Positions 8,040 through 16,858 are shown, numbered from the stretch's first letter. The stretch is 64,000 bases of DNA from JADGGM01 sp025449955 (GCA_036554285.1 DATBNO010000097.1:1-64000); one strand, 5' to 3'. A program made the numbers and translations. The notes: generated from the letters alone by a model not told the origin.

Positions 8040-9931
8040 GTCCGCGCCGCGACGCCCGGGAGCTCCTCGAGCCGGACCGCATCGTCATGTTCGACGGCGC
8101 GATGGGCACGATGCTCTACTCGCGCGGCGTGTTCATCAATCAGTGCTACGATGAGCTCAACGTGCGCGCACCCGATCTCGTGCGCGACCTCCACCGCGCG
8201 TACGTCAAGGCGGGCGCCGAGGTGCTCGAGACCAACAGCTTCGGCGCGAATCGCGTCAAGCTGGCGCCGCACGGACTCGAGGGACAGGTGCACGAGTTGA
8301 ACTGCCGGGCGGCGCGACTGGCGCGCGAAGCGGCCGGCGACCACGTGCTGGTGGCGGGCGCGGTCGGTCCGTTAGGCATTCGCATCGAGCCGTTCGGGCC
8401 CACGAGCCGGGACGAGGCGCGGGCCATGTTCCGCGAGCAGCTCGAAGCGTTGCGCGAAGGCGGCGCCGATCTCTTCATCCTCGAAACGTTCGCCGATCTC
8501 GACGAGATCGAGCAGGCGATCCGCGCGGCGCGCGAAGTGGATGCCGCGGCGCCCCTCATCGCGCAAATGACCATCGGGCAAGATGGTCTGACGCCCTTCG
8601 GGGCCTCGCCCGAGGACGTCGCTCGCGCGCTCGACGGCTGGGGCGCCGACGTCGTCGGCCTCAACTGCTCGGTGGGACCGCAGGCGATCCTCGAGGCCAT
8701 CGAGCGGATGTCCGCCGTCACGACGCGCAAGTTGAGCGCCCAGCCTAACGCAGGCATGCCCCGCGACGTGGGCGGCCGCACGATGTACATGGCGAGCCCC
8801 GAATACGTCGCCAACTACGGCCGGCATCTCATCCAGGCCGGCGCCAAGGTGTTGGGCGGCTGCTGCGGGACGACACCGGACCACATCAAGGCGCTCGTCG
8901 AAGGCATCCGGCCGCTCGTGCCCCGACAGCAGTGGCGCGCATCCGTGCGGTATCAGCTGCCGCACACCGATGACGCGACGTCCGTGCGCACCGAAGAGCG
9001 GCGCGCGGAAGGCGAGACGCCCGTCCCCTTCGCCGAGCGGTCTCGTTGGGCGGCCAAAATCGCGCGCAAGGAATTCGTGTCGTCCGTCGAAATCGTACCG
9101 CCACGCGGCGTGGACGCGACGCGGATGCTGGATGGCGTGCGCGCACTCCGGGCTCGCGGCGTGGATGCGGTAAACGTCCCCGATGGCCCTCGGGCGCAGA
9201 GCCGCATGGGCGCGCTCATGACGAGCTTGCTCATCGAACAGCAGGTGGGCATCGAGACGGTCACCCACTACTGCTGCCGCGACCGCAACCTCCTCGGCAT
9301 GCTGAGCGATCTGTTAGGCGCGGCGGCGATGGGATTGCGCAACATGCTCATCATCACCGGCGATCCGCCGAAGATGGGCCCCTACCCCGACGCGACCGCG
9401 GTGTTCGACATCGATTCGATCGGGCTCACGAATTTGGTGAGCCGTCTGAATCGCGGCCTCGACCCGGGTGGACACGCGATCGGCACGCCAACCAAGTTCG
9501 CGATCGGCGTCGGCGTGAATCCCGCCGCCATCGATCCGGCCTACGAGCTCCGACGGTTCGAGTGGAAGGTGGACGCGGGCGCCGAGTTCGCGATCACACA
9601 GCCCGTGTTCGACGTCGAGCAATTGCATCGCTTCTTGGCGTCGATCGAGCACGTGCGCATCCCGGTGATCGCCGGCATCTGGCCGCTCGTGTCGGCGCGC
9701 AACGCCGAGTTTCTCGCCAACGAAGTGCCGGGTGTGGTTGTCCCCGACGCCGTGATCAAGCGCATGCGGCGCGCGAGCGAGCAGTCCAAGGAACACGCAT
9801 TGGCCGAAGGCATCGCGCTCGCGCGCGAGATGCTCGACCAGGTTCGCCAAACCGTGCAGGGCGTGCAGGTGTCCGCGCCGTTCGGCAAAGTGGAGCTCGC
9901 CCTCGAGGTGTTCGACTCGCCCGGTCGTTAG
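8036..9931 (+). CDS. Bifunctional homocysteine S-methyltransferase / methylenetetrahydrofolate reductase
   Basis: A 631-residue fusion of the YitJ type. Residues 1-290 form a homocysteine S-methyltransferase barrel with the zinc ligands Leu-Asn-Cys-Ser near 215 and Gly-Gly-Cys-Cys-Gly near 280. Residues about 330-620 form a MetF-like 5,10-methylene-THF reductase (FAD enzyme) with Thr-Gly-Asp-Pro-Pro near 440 and Ile-Thr-Gln-Pro-Val-Phe near 520. It has no cobalamin domain of its own. It overlaps metH by four bases (GTGA), so methyl-THF formation and its use by MetH are produced together. The methyl donor of the first domain in this fusion is not settled by sequence. The stop codon is TAG in CGTTAG. 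Family assignment is firm, exact division of labour with MetH is inference. Confidence 0.93.
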   Translation: MSPRRDARELLEPDRIVMFDGAMGTMLYSRGVFINQCYDELNVRAPDLVRDLHRAYVKAGAEVLETNSFGANRVKLAPHGLEGQVHELNCRAARLAREAAGDHVLVAGAVGPLGIRIEPFGPTSRDEARAMFREQLEALREGGADLFILETFADLDEIEQAIRAAREVDAAAPLIAQMTIGQDGLTPFGASPEDVARALDGWGADVVGLNCSVGPQAILEAIERMSAVTTRKLSAQPNAGMPRDVGGRTMYMASPEYVANYGRHLIQAGAKVLGGCCGTTPDHIKALVEGIRPLVPRQQWRASVRYQLPHTDDATSVRTEERRAEGETPVPFAERSRWAAKIARKEFVSSVEIVPPRGVDATRMLDGVRALRARGVDAVNVPDGPRAQSRMGALMTSLLIEQQVGIETVTHYCCRDRNLLGMLSDLLGAAAMGLRNMLIITGDPPKMGPYPDATAVFDIDSIGLTNLVSRLNRGLDPGGHAIGTPTKFAIGVGVNPAAIDPAYELRRFEWKVDAGAEFAITQPVFDVEQLHRFLASIEHVRIPVIAGIWPLVSARNAEFLANEVPGVVVPDAVIKRMRRASEQSKEHALAEGIALAREMLDQVRQTVQGVQVSAPFGKVELALEVFDSPGR

Positions 9932-9979
9932 TTTTCGGGCACACCCGAGGACTCCAACCCGGCAGTGGAGCGCGCCCGC

Positions 9980-10453
9980 ATGAAAGCCATCTTGCTCGTG
10001 GATCACGGGTCGGTGAAGGATGCCGCCAATCGCATGATCGATTGCGTTGGGCATCTGGTGCAGTCGCTGGCCGGCGACGCCGCGATCGTGCGCGTGGCAC
10101 ACATGGAGCTCGCGGAGCCCACCATTTCGCAGGGATTCGCGTCGTGCGTGGACGCGGGCGCGACCGAGGTGGTGGTGTTTCCGTACATGCTCTCGCCGGG
10201 CAAACATTCCACGCGCGACATACCGCGCATGGCGCGTGAAGCCGCCGCGCCCTTTCCGCACGTCATCGTTTCGGTGACTCCTGCATTCGGCGTGCACGAC
10301 AAGCTCGCCGAGGTGGTGCTCGAGCGCGCAGGCGTCGAGGCGCACGGCCGCGCACCCGAATCGTGTGCGTGCATGCGGCCGAACGGCACGCCCGAGCGCT
10401 GGTGCGGCGACGCGTGCCGCGAGACCGCGAGGAACGTAACGGTCGCGCATTGA
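9980..10453 (+). CDS. CbiX-like sirohydrochlorin cobaltochelatase family protein
   Basis: A 157-residue protein with the CbiX/SirB signature: a first strand followed by Asp-His-Gly-Ser (His9 as metal-site candidate) and a later Pro-Tyr-x-Leu-Ser-x-Gly-Lys-His segment that supplies the second His. CbiX enzymes insert cobalt (or iron/nickel in relatives) into sirohydrochlorin. The C-terminal 30 residues are unusual: they contain four Cys (Cys-Ala-Cys, then Cys and Cys six codons from the end region), which could bind a metal or cluster. ATG 9980 follows GGAG at nine bases. It lies 48 bases after the B12-dependent methionine genes, which fits a supporting role in corrinoid supply, but no other cobalamin gene is in view. 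Confidence 0.75.
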   Translation: MKAILLVDHGSVKDAANRMIDCVGHLVQSLAGDAAIVRVAHMELAEPTISQGFASCVDAGATEVVVFPYMLSPGKHSTRDIPRMAREAAAPFPHVIVSVTPAFGVHDKLAEVVLERAGVEAHGRAPESCACMRPNGTPERWCGDACRETARNVTVAH

Positions 10454-10505
10454 TCGCGGCCGCCGCCGCTCGTGCAAGCGGGGCCGAGCGGATAAATTGG
10501 AGCCC

Positions 10506-11675
10506 ATGACAATCGATCTCGACGCGGCGCACGCGCCGCTCACCATTCTGTCCGAAGACGAGACCATGTTCCGCGACGCCGTCGCGGCGTTCGCCGAAGA
10601 ACAGGTGCGGCCGCGCGTGCAGGCGATGGATCGCGCGGGCAAGCTCGATCCGGACATGATCCCGGCGTTCTTCGAGCTCGGCCTCATGGGCATCGCCGTG
10701 CCCGAGGACTATGGCGGCGCGGCGGGCACGATGATGATGGTGACGCTGGCCGTGGAGACGGTGAGCCGCGTGGATGCGTCATCGGCGATTCTCATGGATG
10801 TGCAGAACACGCTCGTGAATTCGCCGCTCACGCGCTACGGCACCGATGCCCAACGGAAGCGGTACCTGTCCAAGCTCACGGCGGGCACCGTCGGCGCCTA
10901 TGCGCTCTCGGAGCCGGGGTCTGGATCCGACGCGTTCGGCCTCGCGACGCGCGCCGAGCGCCGCGGTGACGACTGGGTGCTCACGGGCCGCAAACTGTGG
11001 ATCACCAACGGCGCCGAAGCCGAGATCTTCATCGTGTTCGCGAACATCGACCCGTCGGCCGGCTATCGCGGCATCACGGCGTTCATCATCGAGCGCGGAT
11101 TCGCCGGTTTTTCGGTGGGCAAGAAAGAGGACAAGTTAGGCATTCGTGCGTCGAGCACCACAGAGTTGATTCTGGACGGGTGCACGGTGCCGGCGGCGAA
11201 CGTGCTCGGTCCGGTGGGCCAGGGATACAAGATCGCGATCGAGACGCTGAACGAGGGACGCATCGGGATCGGCGCGCAGATGATCGGCGTGGCGCGCGGC
11301 GCGCTGGATGCGACCGTGCACTACACCCGCGAGCGTACGCAGTTCGGTAAGCCGCTCGCCGACTTTCAGGGTGTGCAGTTTCAGTTGGCGCAGGCCGCGA
11401 CGGAGCTCGAGGCGGCGCGACTCATGGTGTACAACGCATCGCGTCTCAAGGACGCGGGCCGTCCGTTCACGCAGGAAGCGGCGATGGCCAAGCTGTTCTC
11501 GTCGCAGGTTGCGGAGCGCGTGACGTCGTTGTGCGTGGAGCTGCACGGCGGCTACGGCTACACCAAGGACTATCCGGTCGAGAAGTTCTATCGCGACGCG
11601 AAGATCGGCACGATCTACGAGGGCACGTCGAACATGCAGCTGCAGACGATCGCGAAGCTGCTGCTCCGCCCGTAG
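10506..11675 (+). CDS. Acyl-CoA dehydrogenase
   Basis: A 389-residue FAD-dependent acyl-CoA dehydrogenase of normal family length. It has the N-terminal helical domain, the beta-domain segment Ala-Leu-Ser-Glu-Pro-Gly-Ser-Gly-Ser-Asp near 137, the Trp-Ile-Thr-Asn-Gly segment, the Arg-x-x-Phe-Gly-x-Pro FAD segment near 278 and the C-terminal Ile-Tyr-Glu372-Gly-Thr-Ser, where Glu372 is the catalytic base in the short/branched-chain group. It oxidises acyl-CoA to enoyl-CoA and passes electrons to ETF. Chain-length preference cannot be read. The start is uncertain: ATG 10506 has GGAG only three bases upstream, and an in-frame TTG lies at 10497. It stands alone; no ETF or thiolase gene is adjacent. 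Confidence 0.93.
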   Translation: MTIDLDAAHAPLTILSEDETMFRDAVAAFAEEQVRPRVQAMDRAGKLDPDMIPAFFELGLMGIAVPEDYGGAAGTMMMVTLAVETVSRVDASSAILMDVQNTLVNSPLTRYGTDAQRKRYLSKLTAGTVGAYALSEPGSGSDAFGLATRAERRGDDWVLTGRKLWITNGAEAEIFIVFANIDPSAGYRGITAFIIERGFAGFSVGKKEDKLGIRASSTTELILDGCTVPAANVLGPVGQGYKIAIETLNEGRIGIGAQMIGVARGALDATVHYTRERTQFGKPLADFQGVQFQLAQAATELEAARLMVYNASRLKDAGRPFTQEAAMAKLFSSQVAERVTSLCVELHGGYGYTKDYPVEKFYRDAKIGTIYEGTSNMQLQTIAKLLLRP

Positions 11676-11682
11676 CGTCGCC

Positions 11683-11787
11683 TCACGACCCCATCGTTAG
11701 GACGGCGGCGCCGCGGATCTCGCCGGCGCGCAGCATGCGAACGGCCTTATGCGCCCCGAACGGCGCGCGGCGCCGCTCGGGGAGCAT
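11683..11787 (-). pseudogene. Relic of the C terminus of a zinc-dependent alcohol dehydrogenase-like gene
   Basis: Reading the minus strand from 11787 gives a 34-codon frame that ends at 11683. Its last 25 residues, AHKAVRMLRAGEIRGAAVL followed by Thr-Met-Gly-Ser and a stop, resemble the extreme C terminus of medium-chain zinc-dependent alcohol dehydrogenases. Nothing upstream continues the protein: the Yip1-type gene ends 11 bases before this frame. The most economical reading is a 3' remnant left by a deletion whose other edge is the Yip1 gene. The match is from memory of family consensus, over a short stretch, and could be coincidental. Confidence 0.4.
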
Positions 11788-11798
11788 CGCGCGCACGA

Positions 11799-12518
11799 CT
11801 ACATGGTCCGTATGGCCTGGTAGAGCGGGAACACCGTCGCCAGGATCCATACGACCGTGGCCGCGACGTAGGCGCGCGAGCGCGGAATCTTGCCAAGCAC
11901 CGAGAGCCCAATGCCGAGCAGGATCGTGGACCAGATCGTGAACACATCGATTCGCGACAACAGTGCCAAAACAACCGGCGATGTGTTCGACACATCGAAA
12001 AAGTGCGCCGCGCTCACCGTGATCTTCGTAGCGGATGTGAGCGTCGATGGATCAGAGAAGTACGCGATGACCGGTCCGGCGATCGCAGCGAAAATCTTCG
12101 GGAATGCGGCGTACGCAGCAACCAGAACTCCGCCCGCGAACGTCATCTTGGACTCGAAGAGTTTCCCAATCAGCCACAGCAGCAAGCCGACGAAGAATAT
12201 CGCGATGGGTATGCCGAACAACACGAATGCGACTTGGAACTTTTCGGCGATCGCCTTGCCCTTCGCCATCTGATCGGCCGTGATCTGCGGATTGTTTCGC
12301 ATGGCGGCCGCCATGCCGCGCGCAAATTCGGCGTCGAACACAGGCTGCGTCAGCGACTGCGTTCCGAGGAAAATGAGACAGATGATGATCGTCACCACGA
12401 CCATCGGCACAAGGAAGTTGCCGTTCTGCCGCCGCTCGAACACCTGGCTCGGCGAAATAAAAATGTCGATGAAGTCTTCCCAGACCGAGGGCGTCTTGGG
12501 CGCTGCAGTGGCCGTCAT
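11799..12518 (-). CDS. Yip1 domain family membrane protein
   Basis: A 239-residue polytopic membrane protein. The N terminus holds the segment Ser-Pro-Ser-Gln-Val-Phe-Glu-Arg-Arg, typical of bacterial Yip1/YIF1-domain proteins, followed by five hydrophobic segments at about residues 37-55, 98-118, 128-150, 175-200 and 215-235. Its cellular role is unknown; eukaryotic relatives act in vesicle traffic but that should not be transferred. GGAG lies seven bases before the ATG at 12518. It is transcribed in the same direction as the M61 peptidase gene that lies upstream (80 bases apart). A decayed dehydrogenase end follows directly downstream. Confidence 0.75.
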   Translation of the reverse strand: MTATAAPKTPSVWEDFIDIFISPSQVFERRQNGNFLVPMVVVTIIICLIFLGTQSLTQPVFDAEFARGMAAAMRNNPQITADQMAKGKAIAEKFQVAFVLFGIPIAIFFVGLLLWLIGKLFESKMTFAGGVLVAAYAAFPKIFAAIAGPVIAYFSDPSTLTSATKITVSAAHFFDVSNTSPVVLALLSRIDVFTIWSTILLGIGLSVLGKIPRSRAYVAATVVWILATVFPLYQAIRTM

Positions 12519-12598
12519 GCGAATCTCCGGGAGGGAGTCGGGGAGGATGATTCAGGCCGCGGACGCGCGAACGCGGTCCGTGTACAGTGTGGCCGGAC

Positions 12599-14425
12599 TT
12601 ACCGTACGTGCAAGAGTCCCGCGCGGATTCGCGCCGCCTTGGCGCCGGCGGCCGGATCGGCCTCGAGACGCACCGTTACACGCTCTTGAACCTGCAGTTT
12701 GCCGGTTACGCTAACCGTGTCATCACCGCGCAACAGTCGGAACGCGATCGGTACGCCGCCACGCGACCCGACTTTCTGGCGTAACCGGTTGATGAACTCC
12801 GAATCGGTAACCGGCACCCCGGCAACCGACACTAAGTAGTCTCCGGCCTGGACGCCGGCCTCGTCTGCCGACGATCCCGGCGCCACGCGAGACACGCGCA
12901 CGCCCGCCGAATCGTTTTCCGCGGAGACGCCGAGTGTCGGCGTGCGAACCGTGTCGATCGTGGCGCGCAGTCCGGCGAGCGGAAGCACCGTCTTCCACGG
13001 ATACGGGTCGCGGCCGTCGATGTACTTCGCGTTGAAGTCGGCGAACGACCTGCCGCCGGCCGCCGTGCTAACGGCAGCCCACCACTGCGCGTCGGTGAAC
13101 CCGGTGCCGCGCTGATAGCACTGGCGATAGAGCGCGCGCATCACGTCGTCGAGCGACGCGCGATTGTCGCTCGCGTCGCGAATCATGATGTCGAGCATGA
13201 GACCGGCGAGCGATCCCTTCGGATAATAGATGTCCGCCGTCCCATCCTCGGGGTGGATCCAGGTCGTGAGCGACGCATCCGTGAGTGCGACCGGCGGCGC
13301 GTTAGCCACTTCGGCCATCTTGCCGCCGGTGACCTCGAAGAAGCTCGCGGAGTCGATCACGCCGGCGCGCACCTCGGACAAGTCGGCATAGTAGTCCGTG
13401 ATACCTTCGCTCACCCAGAGCCACGGCGTTGGTTGTTCATGCGCGTACTGGTACGGCCACAGGTCGGCGGGGCGGAGCCGCTTGACGTTCCACGCGTGAA
13501 AGATCTCGTGCGCGTAGATGGACATCTCGATCGGCTCACCGATGGCGAGTGGCGTGGTGACGTCGACGTGCGAGTTGGCGTGCTCGAGGCCCGAGATCCC
13601 GCCGTAGCTCGAGTCCGCGATCTGCATCACGGTGTACGTGGAGAATGGGACGTCCCCGAACACCGCGCCTTCGACGGGAACGATCTTGGCCAGTTGGGCG
13701 AGCGACGACGCGAGCGTCGCCTTGGGCACCGTACCCGCTGGATACGACGCGAAGCGCAGCCATCCGTTAGGCGTGCGCACGCTGTCGAGATCGAAGTGTC
13801 CGACGAAGAACGGCATGTCCACCAGCTCGTGGTAGCTGGCCGCCGTGTACGTGAACGCGCTGGGCGCCGGCGTCATCCCGGTGACGATGCGCCACGCGGG
13901 CGCGGTGCGAATCGTGACCGTGGATGGAAAATCGAAGCCGCGTCCTTCGGGATACAGGAACACGTTCGTGCCATTGAACATCGCGAAGTCCGGCCGCGAC
14001 CACGCCATGGCGTTGTCCAACGAATCGGCCAAGTAGTCGAACGACACGGTGATCGATTTGCCGCCGGCAGGCCGCACGCGCCACGTGTCGTAGTCGAGCT
14101 TGTCCCACACGAGTGCCTTCCCGTTGCTCTCGGCGTTGAAGCGAAGCACGTCGCGCGCGAAATAGTCGAGCTCGTACGACCCCGGCGTCCACGCCGGGAG
14201 CGCCAGCAGCACCGGTGCGTCGCCACCCGTGACGGTGAACGACATGTCGACGTGCAACACGCGCTGTCGCGCATCGGCGGAGTCGAATGAGACGCGGTAG
14301 GACACGTTGCCGATTGGAGCGGACACGTCCGCGGCCGGTGAACCGTGCGGGCCTTGTGCGAGCGTGCAGCGCGGGGCGGCAACGACTGGTGCGACGAGCA
14401 TCGCGAGGAACAGCGGGAGACGCAT
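12599..14425 (-). CDS. Exported M61 family peptidase with PDZ domain
   Basis: A 608-residue glycyl-aminopeptidase-like M61 metallopeptidase. The product starts with a signal peptide (residues 1-23). A beta-rich N domain is followed by the catalytic domain: Gly-Leu-Glu-His-Ala-Asn-Ser at 279-285, zinc motif His306-Glu-Ile-Phe-His310 and third ligand Glu340 in Val-Ser-Glu-Gly. A PDZ domain occupies about residues 495-585, with a Gly-Val-Gln-Ala-Gly-Asp carboxylate loop. It is probably periplasmic and trims N-terminal residues of peptides. ATG 14425 was preferred over an upstream in-frame ATG (14572) because it begins the signal peptide and has GAGG upstream. A paralogue without a clear PDZ lies at 54725-56362. 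Confidence 0.9.
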   Translation of the reverse strand: MRLPLFLAMLVAPVVAAPRCTLAQGPHGSPAADVSAPIGNVSYRVSFDSADARQRVLHVDMSFTVTGGDAPVLLALPAWTPGSYELDYFARDVLRFNAESNGKALVWDKLDYDTWRVRPAGGKSITVSFDYLADSLDNAMAWSRPDFAMFNGTNVFLYPEGRGFDFPSTVTIRTAPAWRIVTGMTPAPSAFTYTAASYHELVDMPFFVGHFDLDSVRTPNGWLRFASYPAGTVPKATLASSLAQLAKIVPVEGAVFGDVPFSTYTVMQIADSSYGGISGLEHANSHVDVTTPLAIGEPIEMSIYAHEIFHAWNVKRLRPADLWPYQYAHEQPTPWLWVSEGITDYYADLSEVRAGVIDSASFFEVTGGKMAEVANAPPVALTDASLTTWIHPEDGTADIYYPKGSLAGLMLDIMIRDASDNRASLDDVMRALYRQCYQRGTGFTDAQWWAAVSTAAGGRSFADFNAKYIDGRDPYPWKTVLPLAGLRATIDTVRTPTLGVSAENDSAGVRVSRVAPGSSADEAGVQAGDYLVSVAGVPVTDSEFINRLRQKVGSRGGVPIAFRLLRGDDTVSVTGKLQVQERVTVRLEADPAAGAKAARIRAGLLHVR

Positions 14426-14647
14426 CGTGTGTCCTCGTGGCGGCCGGGTCGGACAGCGAGGTCGCAATATGCGCGAGCGCAGGCGGGTAGAGAAAGAGCG
14501 CCGCGTCCGACTCCTGTGTGACGCAACGGGTTTCGCGCTGGTGTGCAAGAATCCGCCATGCGCGGCGTCCACATCGAAACACCCACGTTCGAGGGCGTGT
14601 GGCCTTGTGGCCCATACACTCGACCGGTCGACAAGGACATTCCGACC

Positions 14648-15583
14648 ATGAAGACCACACTTGCTTTATGCGCCGTCGCGGCCGTGATGGTTTTGGCATG
14701 TGACCGCGGGACACCATCGCGCGGGTTTCTCGGCGGGAGTGCAGCTGCGCCTGCGGCGATGCCGGGGGTGTCGGCTTCCCTCGCGCAACGCGACGCGTTC
14801 AAGACAGCGGACGCCTCGGACTCGATGTCGGCGGACAGTGACACGTCGGCGGCCGACACGGCGGCGATCGGCAACCAGCAGATCGCGCCGTCGATGCTCA
14901 TCCGAACGGCGGAGGTGAGCGTCGAAGTCGGCGCGCTCGACACCGGGATTACCGGCGTGCGCGCGTTGGCTCGGCGCGTGGGTGGATACGTGGCCGACGT
15001 GTCCGTCCAAGCAGGACACGATCAGCCGCACTCGGCGACGCTCGACGTGCGCGTCCCGGCGGCGCGATTCGACGAGGCACTCGCCGGATTGCGTCCGTTG
15101 GGCACGCTCGAATCGGTGAACGTGTCGACGGCGGATGTGAGCGAAGAATATGTGGACGTGAACGCGCGCATGGACAACGCGCGCAAGTTGGAGGCGCGGC
15201 TCATTGCGTTGCTCTCGACGCACACGGGCAAGTTGAGCGACGTATTGGCCGTGGAGAGCGAATTGTCGCGTGTGCGCGAGGTGATCGAGCGGTACGAGGG
15301 GCGGATCCGCTATCTGCGGACGCGCGCGGCGGTGAGCACGATTTCGGTGACGGTGCACGAGCCCGTTCCGGTGGTGGGCGAGCGTGGCAGCGGCAGCGAA
15401 TTGGCGGAGGCGTTCCGTCAGTCGTGGCGCAACTGCGTGCGGTTCACGGCGGAGAGTATCGCCGCGCTCGGCGTGTTGGTGCCGCTCGTTGTGCTCGCTC
15501 TCGTGGCGTGGCTGGTGGCGCGTCGGTTGGGCGTCAAGCGGTTGGGCACGCATCGGCGGCCGGAGGCACCGGCCAGCGTCTGA
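14648..15583 (+). CDS. DUF4349-like lipoprotein
   Basis: A 311-residue exported protein. ATG 14648 gives a lipoprotein signal ending Val-Leu-Ala-Cys, so the mature protein is lipid-anchored. A low-complexity Ser/Ala/Asp linker follows. The body (residues about 85-240) matches the DUF4349 pattern: a beta strand with repeated Val, a Gly-Gly-Tyr-Val-Ala motif, then a long amphipathic helical region (residues about 170-235) likely to form a coiled coil. A single hydrophobic helix near 275-300 and a basic tail end the protein, so it may be anchored at both ends. Its function is not known. The promoter region is shared with the divergent M61 peptidase gene, which may mean joint envelope work. Confidence 0.75.
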   Translation: MKTTLALCAVAAVMVLACDRGTPSRGFLGGSAAAPAAMPGVSASLAQRDAFKTADASDSMSADSDTSAADTAAIGNQQIAPSMLIRTAEVSVEVGALDTGITGVRALARRVGGYVADVSVQAGHDQPHSATLDVRVPAARFDEALAGLRPLGTLESVNVSTADVSEEYVDVNARMDNARKLEARLIALLSTHTGKLSDVLAVESELSRVREVIERYEGRIRYLRTRAAVSTISVTVHEPVPVVGERGSGSELAEAFRQSWRNCVRFTAESIAALGVLVPLVVLALVAWLVARRLGVKRLGTHRRPEAPASV

Positions 15584-15657
15584 GGGTGGGCCGACGACCA
15601 ACGGCGCGGCCTTACGCCGAGGCCATTCCGCTTGGCATATTGCGGGTTCTGTGGAAT

Positions 15658-15686
15658 CTTGGGCCGCCGGCGGCCGGCGGCCCAAG
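15658..15686. terminator. Perfect GC-rich hairpin between lipoprotein and M42 peptidase genes
   Basis: Arms CTTGGGCCGCC (15658-15668) and GGCGGCCCAAG (15676-15686) pair perfectly over 11 bp around a seven-base loop. No T tract follows, so it is either a terminator of the non-canonical type or an RNA stabilising hairpin. It lies 75 bases after the lipoprotein stop. A shorter ATTCC/GGAAT inverted repeat encloses the bases just upstream. Confidence 0.4.
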
Positions 15687-15757
15687 CCTCTGTCCCCAAT
15701 TGCCTAACGGAAGCACGCGTCGTGGCTGCTCTCTCCTAACGGAACGATTCGACCCTC

Positions 15758-16834
15758 ATGCTGTCTTCCAGCGCAGTGGCGTTTCTCGAGCGATTGTTGG
15801 ACACCCCAGGGCCTTCGGGCTTCGAATCGGCGCCCGCGCGCGCATGGCGCGATGAGGCCGCGCGCTTCGCCACCGTGCGCGGCGACGTCCACGGCAACAG
15901 CATGGCCACGGTGGACGGCACCGGGCGCGCCGACGCGCCGGCGATCATGCTCGCCGGACATATCGACGAAATCGGCGTCATCGTGCAGCACATCGATGAC
16001 GAGGGCTACGCCTACATCGCGCCGATCGGTGGATGGGACGTGCAGGTGCTCGTCGGCCAGCGCATCCGGTTTCTCGGCGCCGAGGGCGACGTGTTCGGCG
16101 TGGTGGGCAAGAAGCCGATTCATCTGCTGCGCACCGACGATCGCGAGAAGGCGTCCAAGCTCACCGACTTGTGGGTCGACATCGGATCGACGAGCGCGGC
16201 GGAGACGATCGCGCGACTCAACGTGGGCGATGCCGGCGTGATCGATTCGCGCACCATCCGGTTTCCGAACAACCGCGTGGTGTCGCGGTCGATCGACGAC
16301 CGCATCGGTGCGTTCGTCGTGCTCGAGGCCTTACGGCGGTACGCGGAGAAACCCGGCACCGCGCGCGTCGTCGCCACGGCAACGACACAGGAGGAAATCG
16401 GCTATCGCGGCGGCGGCGCCGGCGTGAGCGCGGCGGCCATCGGCGCGCGCATGGCGATCGTGGTCGACGTGACGTTCGCGACGGATCATCCGGGCATCGA
16501 GAAAAAGGAGCTCGGCAACCATCCGGTGGGCAGCGGGCCGGTGCTCACGCGGGGGTCGATCATCTCGCCGGTCGTGTTCCGATTGCTGCGCGACACCGCG
16601 GACGCCGTCTCGATTCCGTACACGCTCCAGGCGGCCGGCCGCGACACGGGCACCGATGCCGACGCGATTCACATCGCGCGCGAGGGCATCGCGACCGCGT
16701 TGGTGTCGGTGCCCAACCGGTACATGCACTCGCCCAACGAATTGGTGAGTCTCGACGATGTGGATCACACGGCCGCGTTGATCGCGGAGACGTGCCGCCG
16801 CGTGACGGCGGAGGTCGACTTCACGCAGCGTTAG
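15758..16834 (+). CDS. M42 family metallopeptidase (tetrahedral aminopeptidase type)
   Basis: A 358-residue cytoplasmic aminopeptidase of the M42 family, of normal length. The two-metal ligands are all visible: Gly-His-Ile-Asp-Glu-Ile (His and Asp near 67-69), Ser-Ile-Asp-Asp-Arg-Ile-Gly near 178, Thr-Gln-Glu-Glu-Ile-Gly near 212 (general base and ligand), Val-Asp-Val-Thr-Phe-Ala-Thr-Asp near 236 and Tyr-Met-His-Ser-Pro near 329. These enzymes form large tetrahedral assemblies that degrade peptides from the N terminus. Endoglucanase annotations seen for the family are historical. No signal peptide is present. The stop TAG is inside a GTTAGGC motif that flows into a strong hairpin. Confidence 0.92.
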   Translation: MLSSSAVAFLERLLDTPGPSGFESAPARAWRDEAARFATVRGDVHGNSMATVDGTGRADAPAIMLAGHIDEIGVIVQHIDDEGYAYIAPIGGWDVQVLVGQRIRFLGAEGDVFGVVGKKPIHLLRTDDREKASKLTDLWVDIGSTSAAETIARLNVGDAGVIDSRTIRFPNNRVVSRSIDDRIGAFVVLEALRRYAEKPGTARVVATATTQEEIGYRGGGAGVSAAAIGARMAIVVDVTFATDHPGIEKKELGNHPVGSGPVLTRGSIISPVVFRLLRDTADAVSIPYTLQAAGRDTGTDADAIHIAREGIATALVSVPNRYMHSPNELVSLDDVDHTAALIAETCRRVTAEVDFTQR

Positions 16835-16858
16835 GCGCGCGGGCGGGCGCCCGCGCGC
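16835..16858. terminator. Hairpin between convergent genes
   Basis: GCGCGCGGGCG (16835-16845) and CGCCCGCGCGC (16848-16858) are perfectly complementary with a two-base centre. It fills the 26-base gap between the convergent M42 peptidase and HEAT-repeat genes and could stop transcription from either side. There is no T tract. The left arm overlaps the GTTAGGC motif that supplies the peptidase stop codon. Confidence 0.5.

Noticed and set aside
9932..9979. A cobalamin riboswitch before the CbiX-like gene
   Set aside because: The gap is 48 bases, too short, and contains no B12-box-like sequence.
9314..10693. A 459-codon minus-strand frame across the MTHFR fusion and CbiX-like genes
   Set aside because: No similarity and it opposes strongly conserved proteins.
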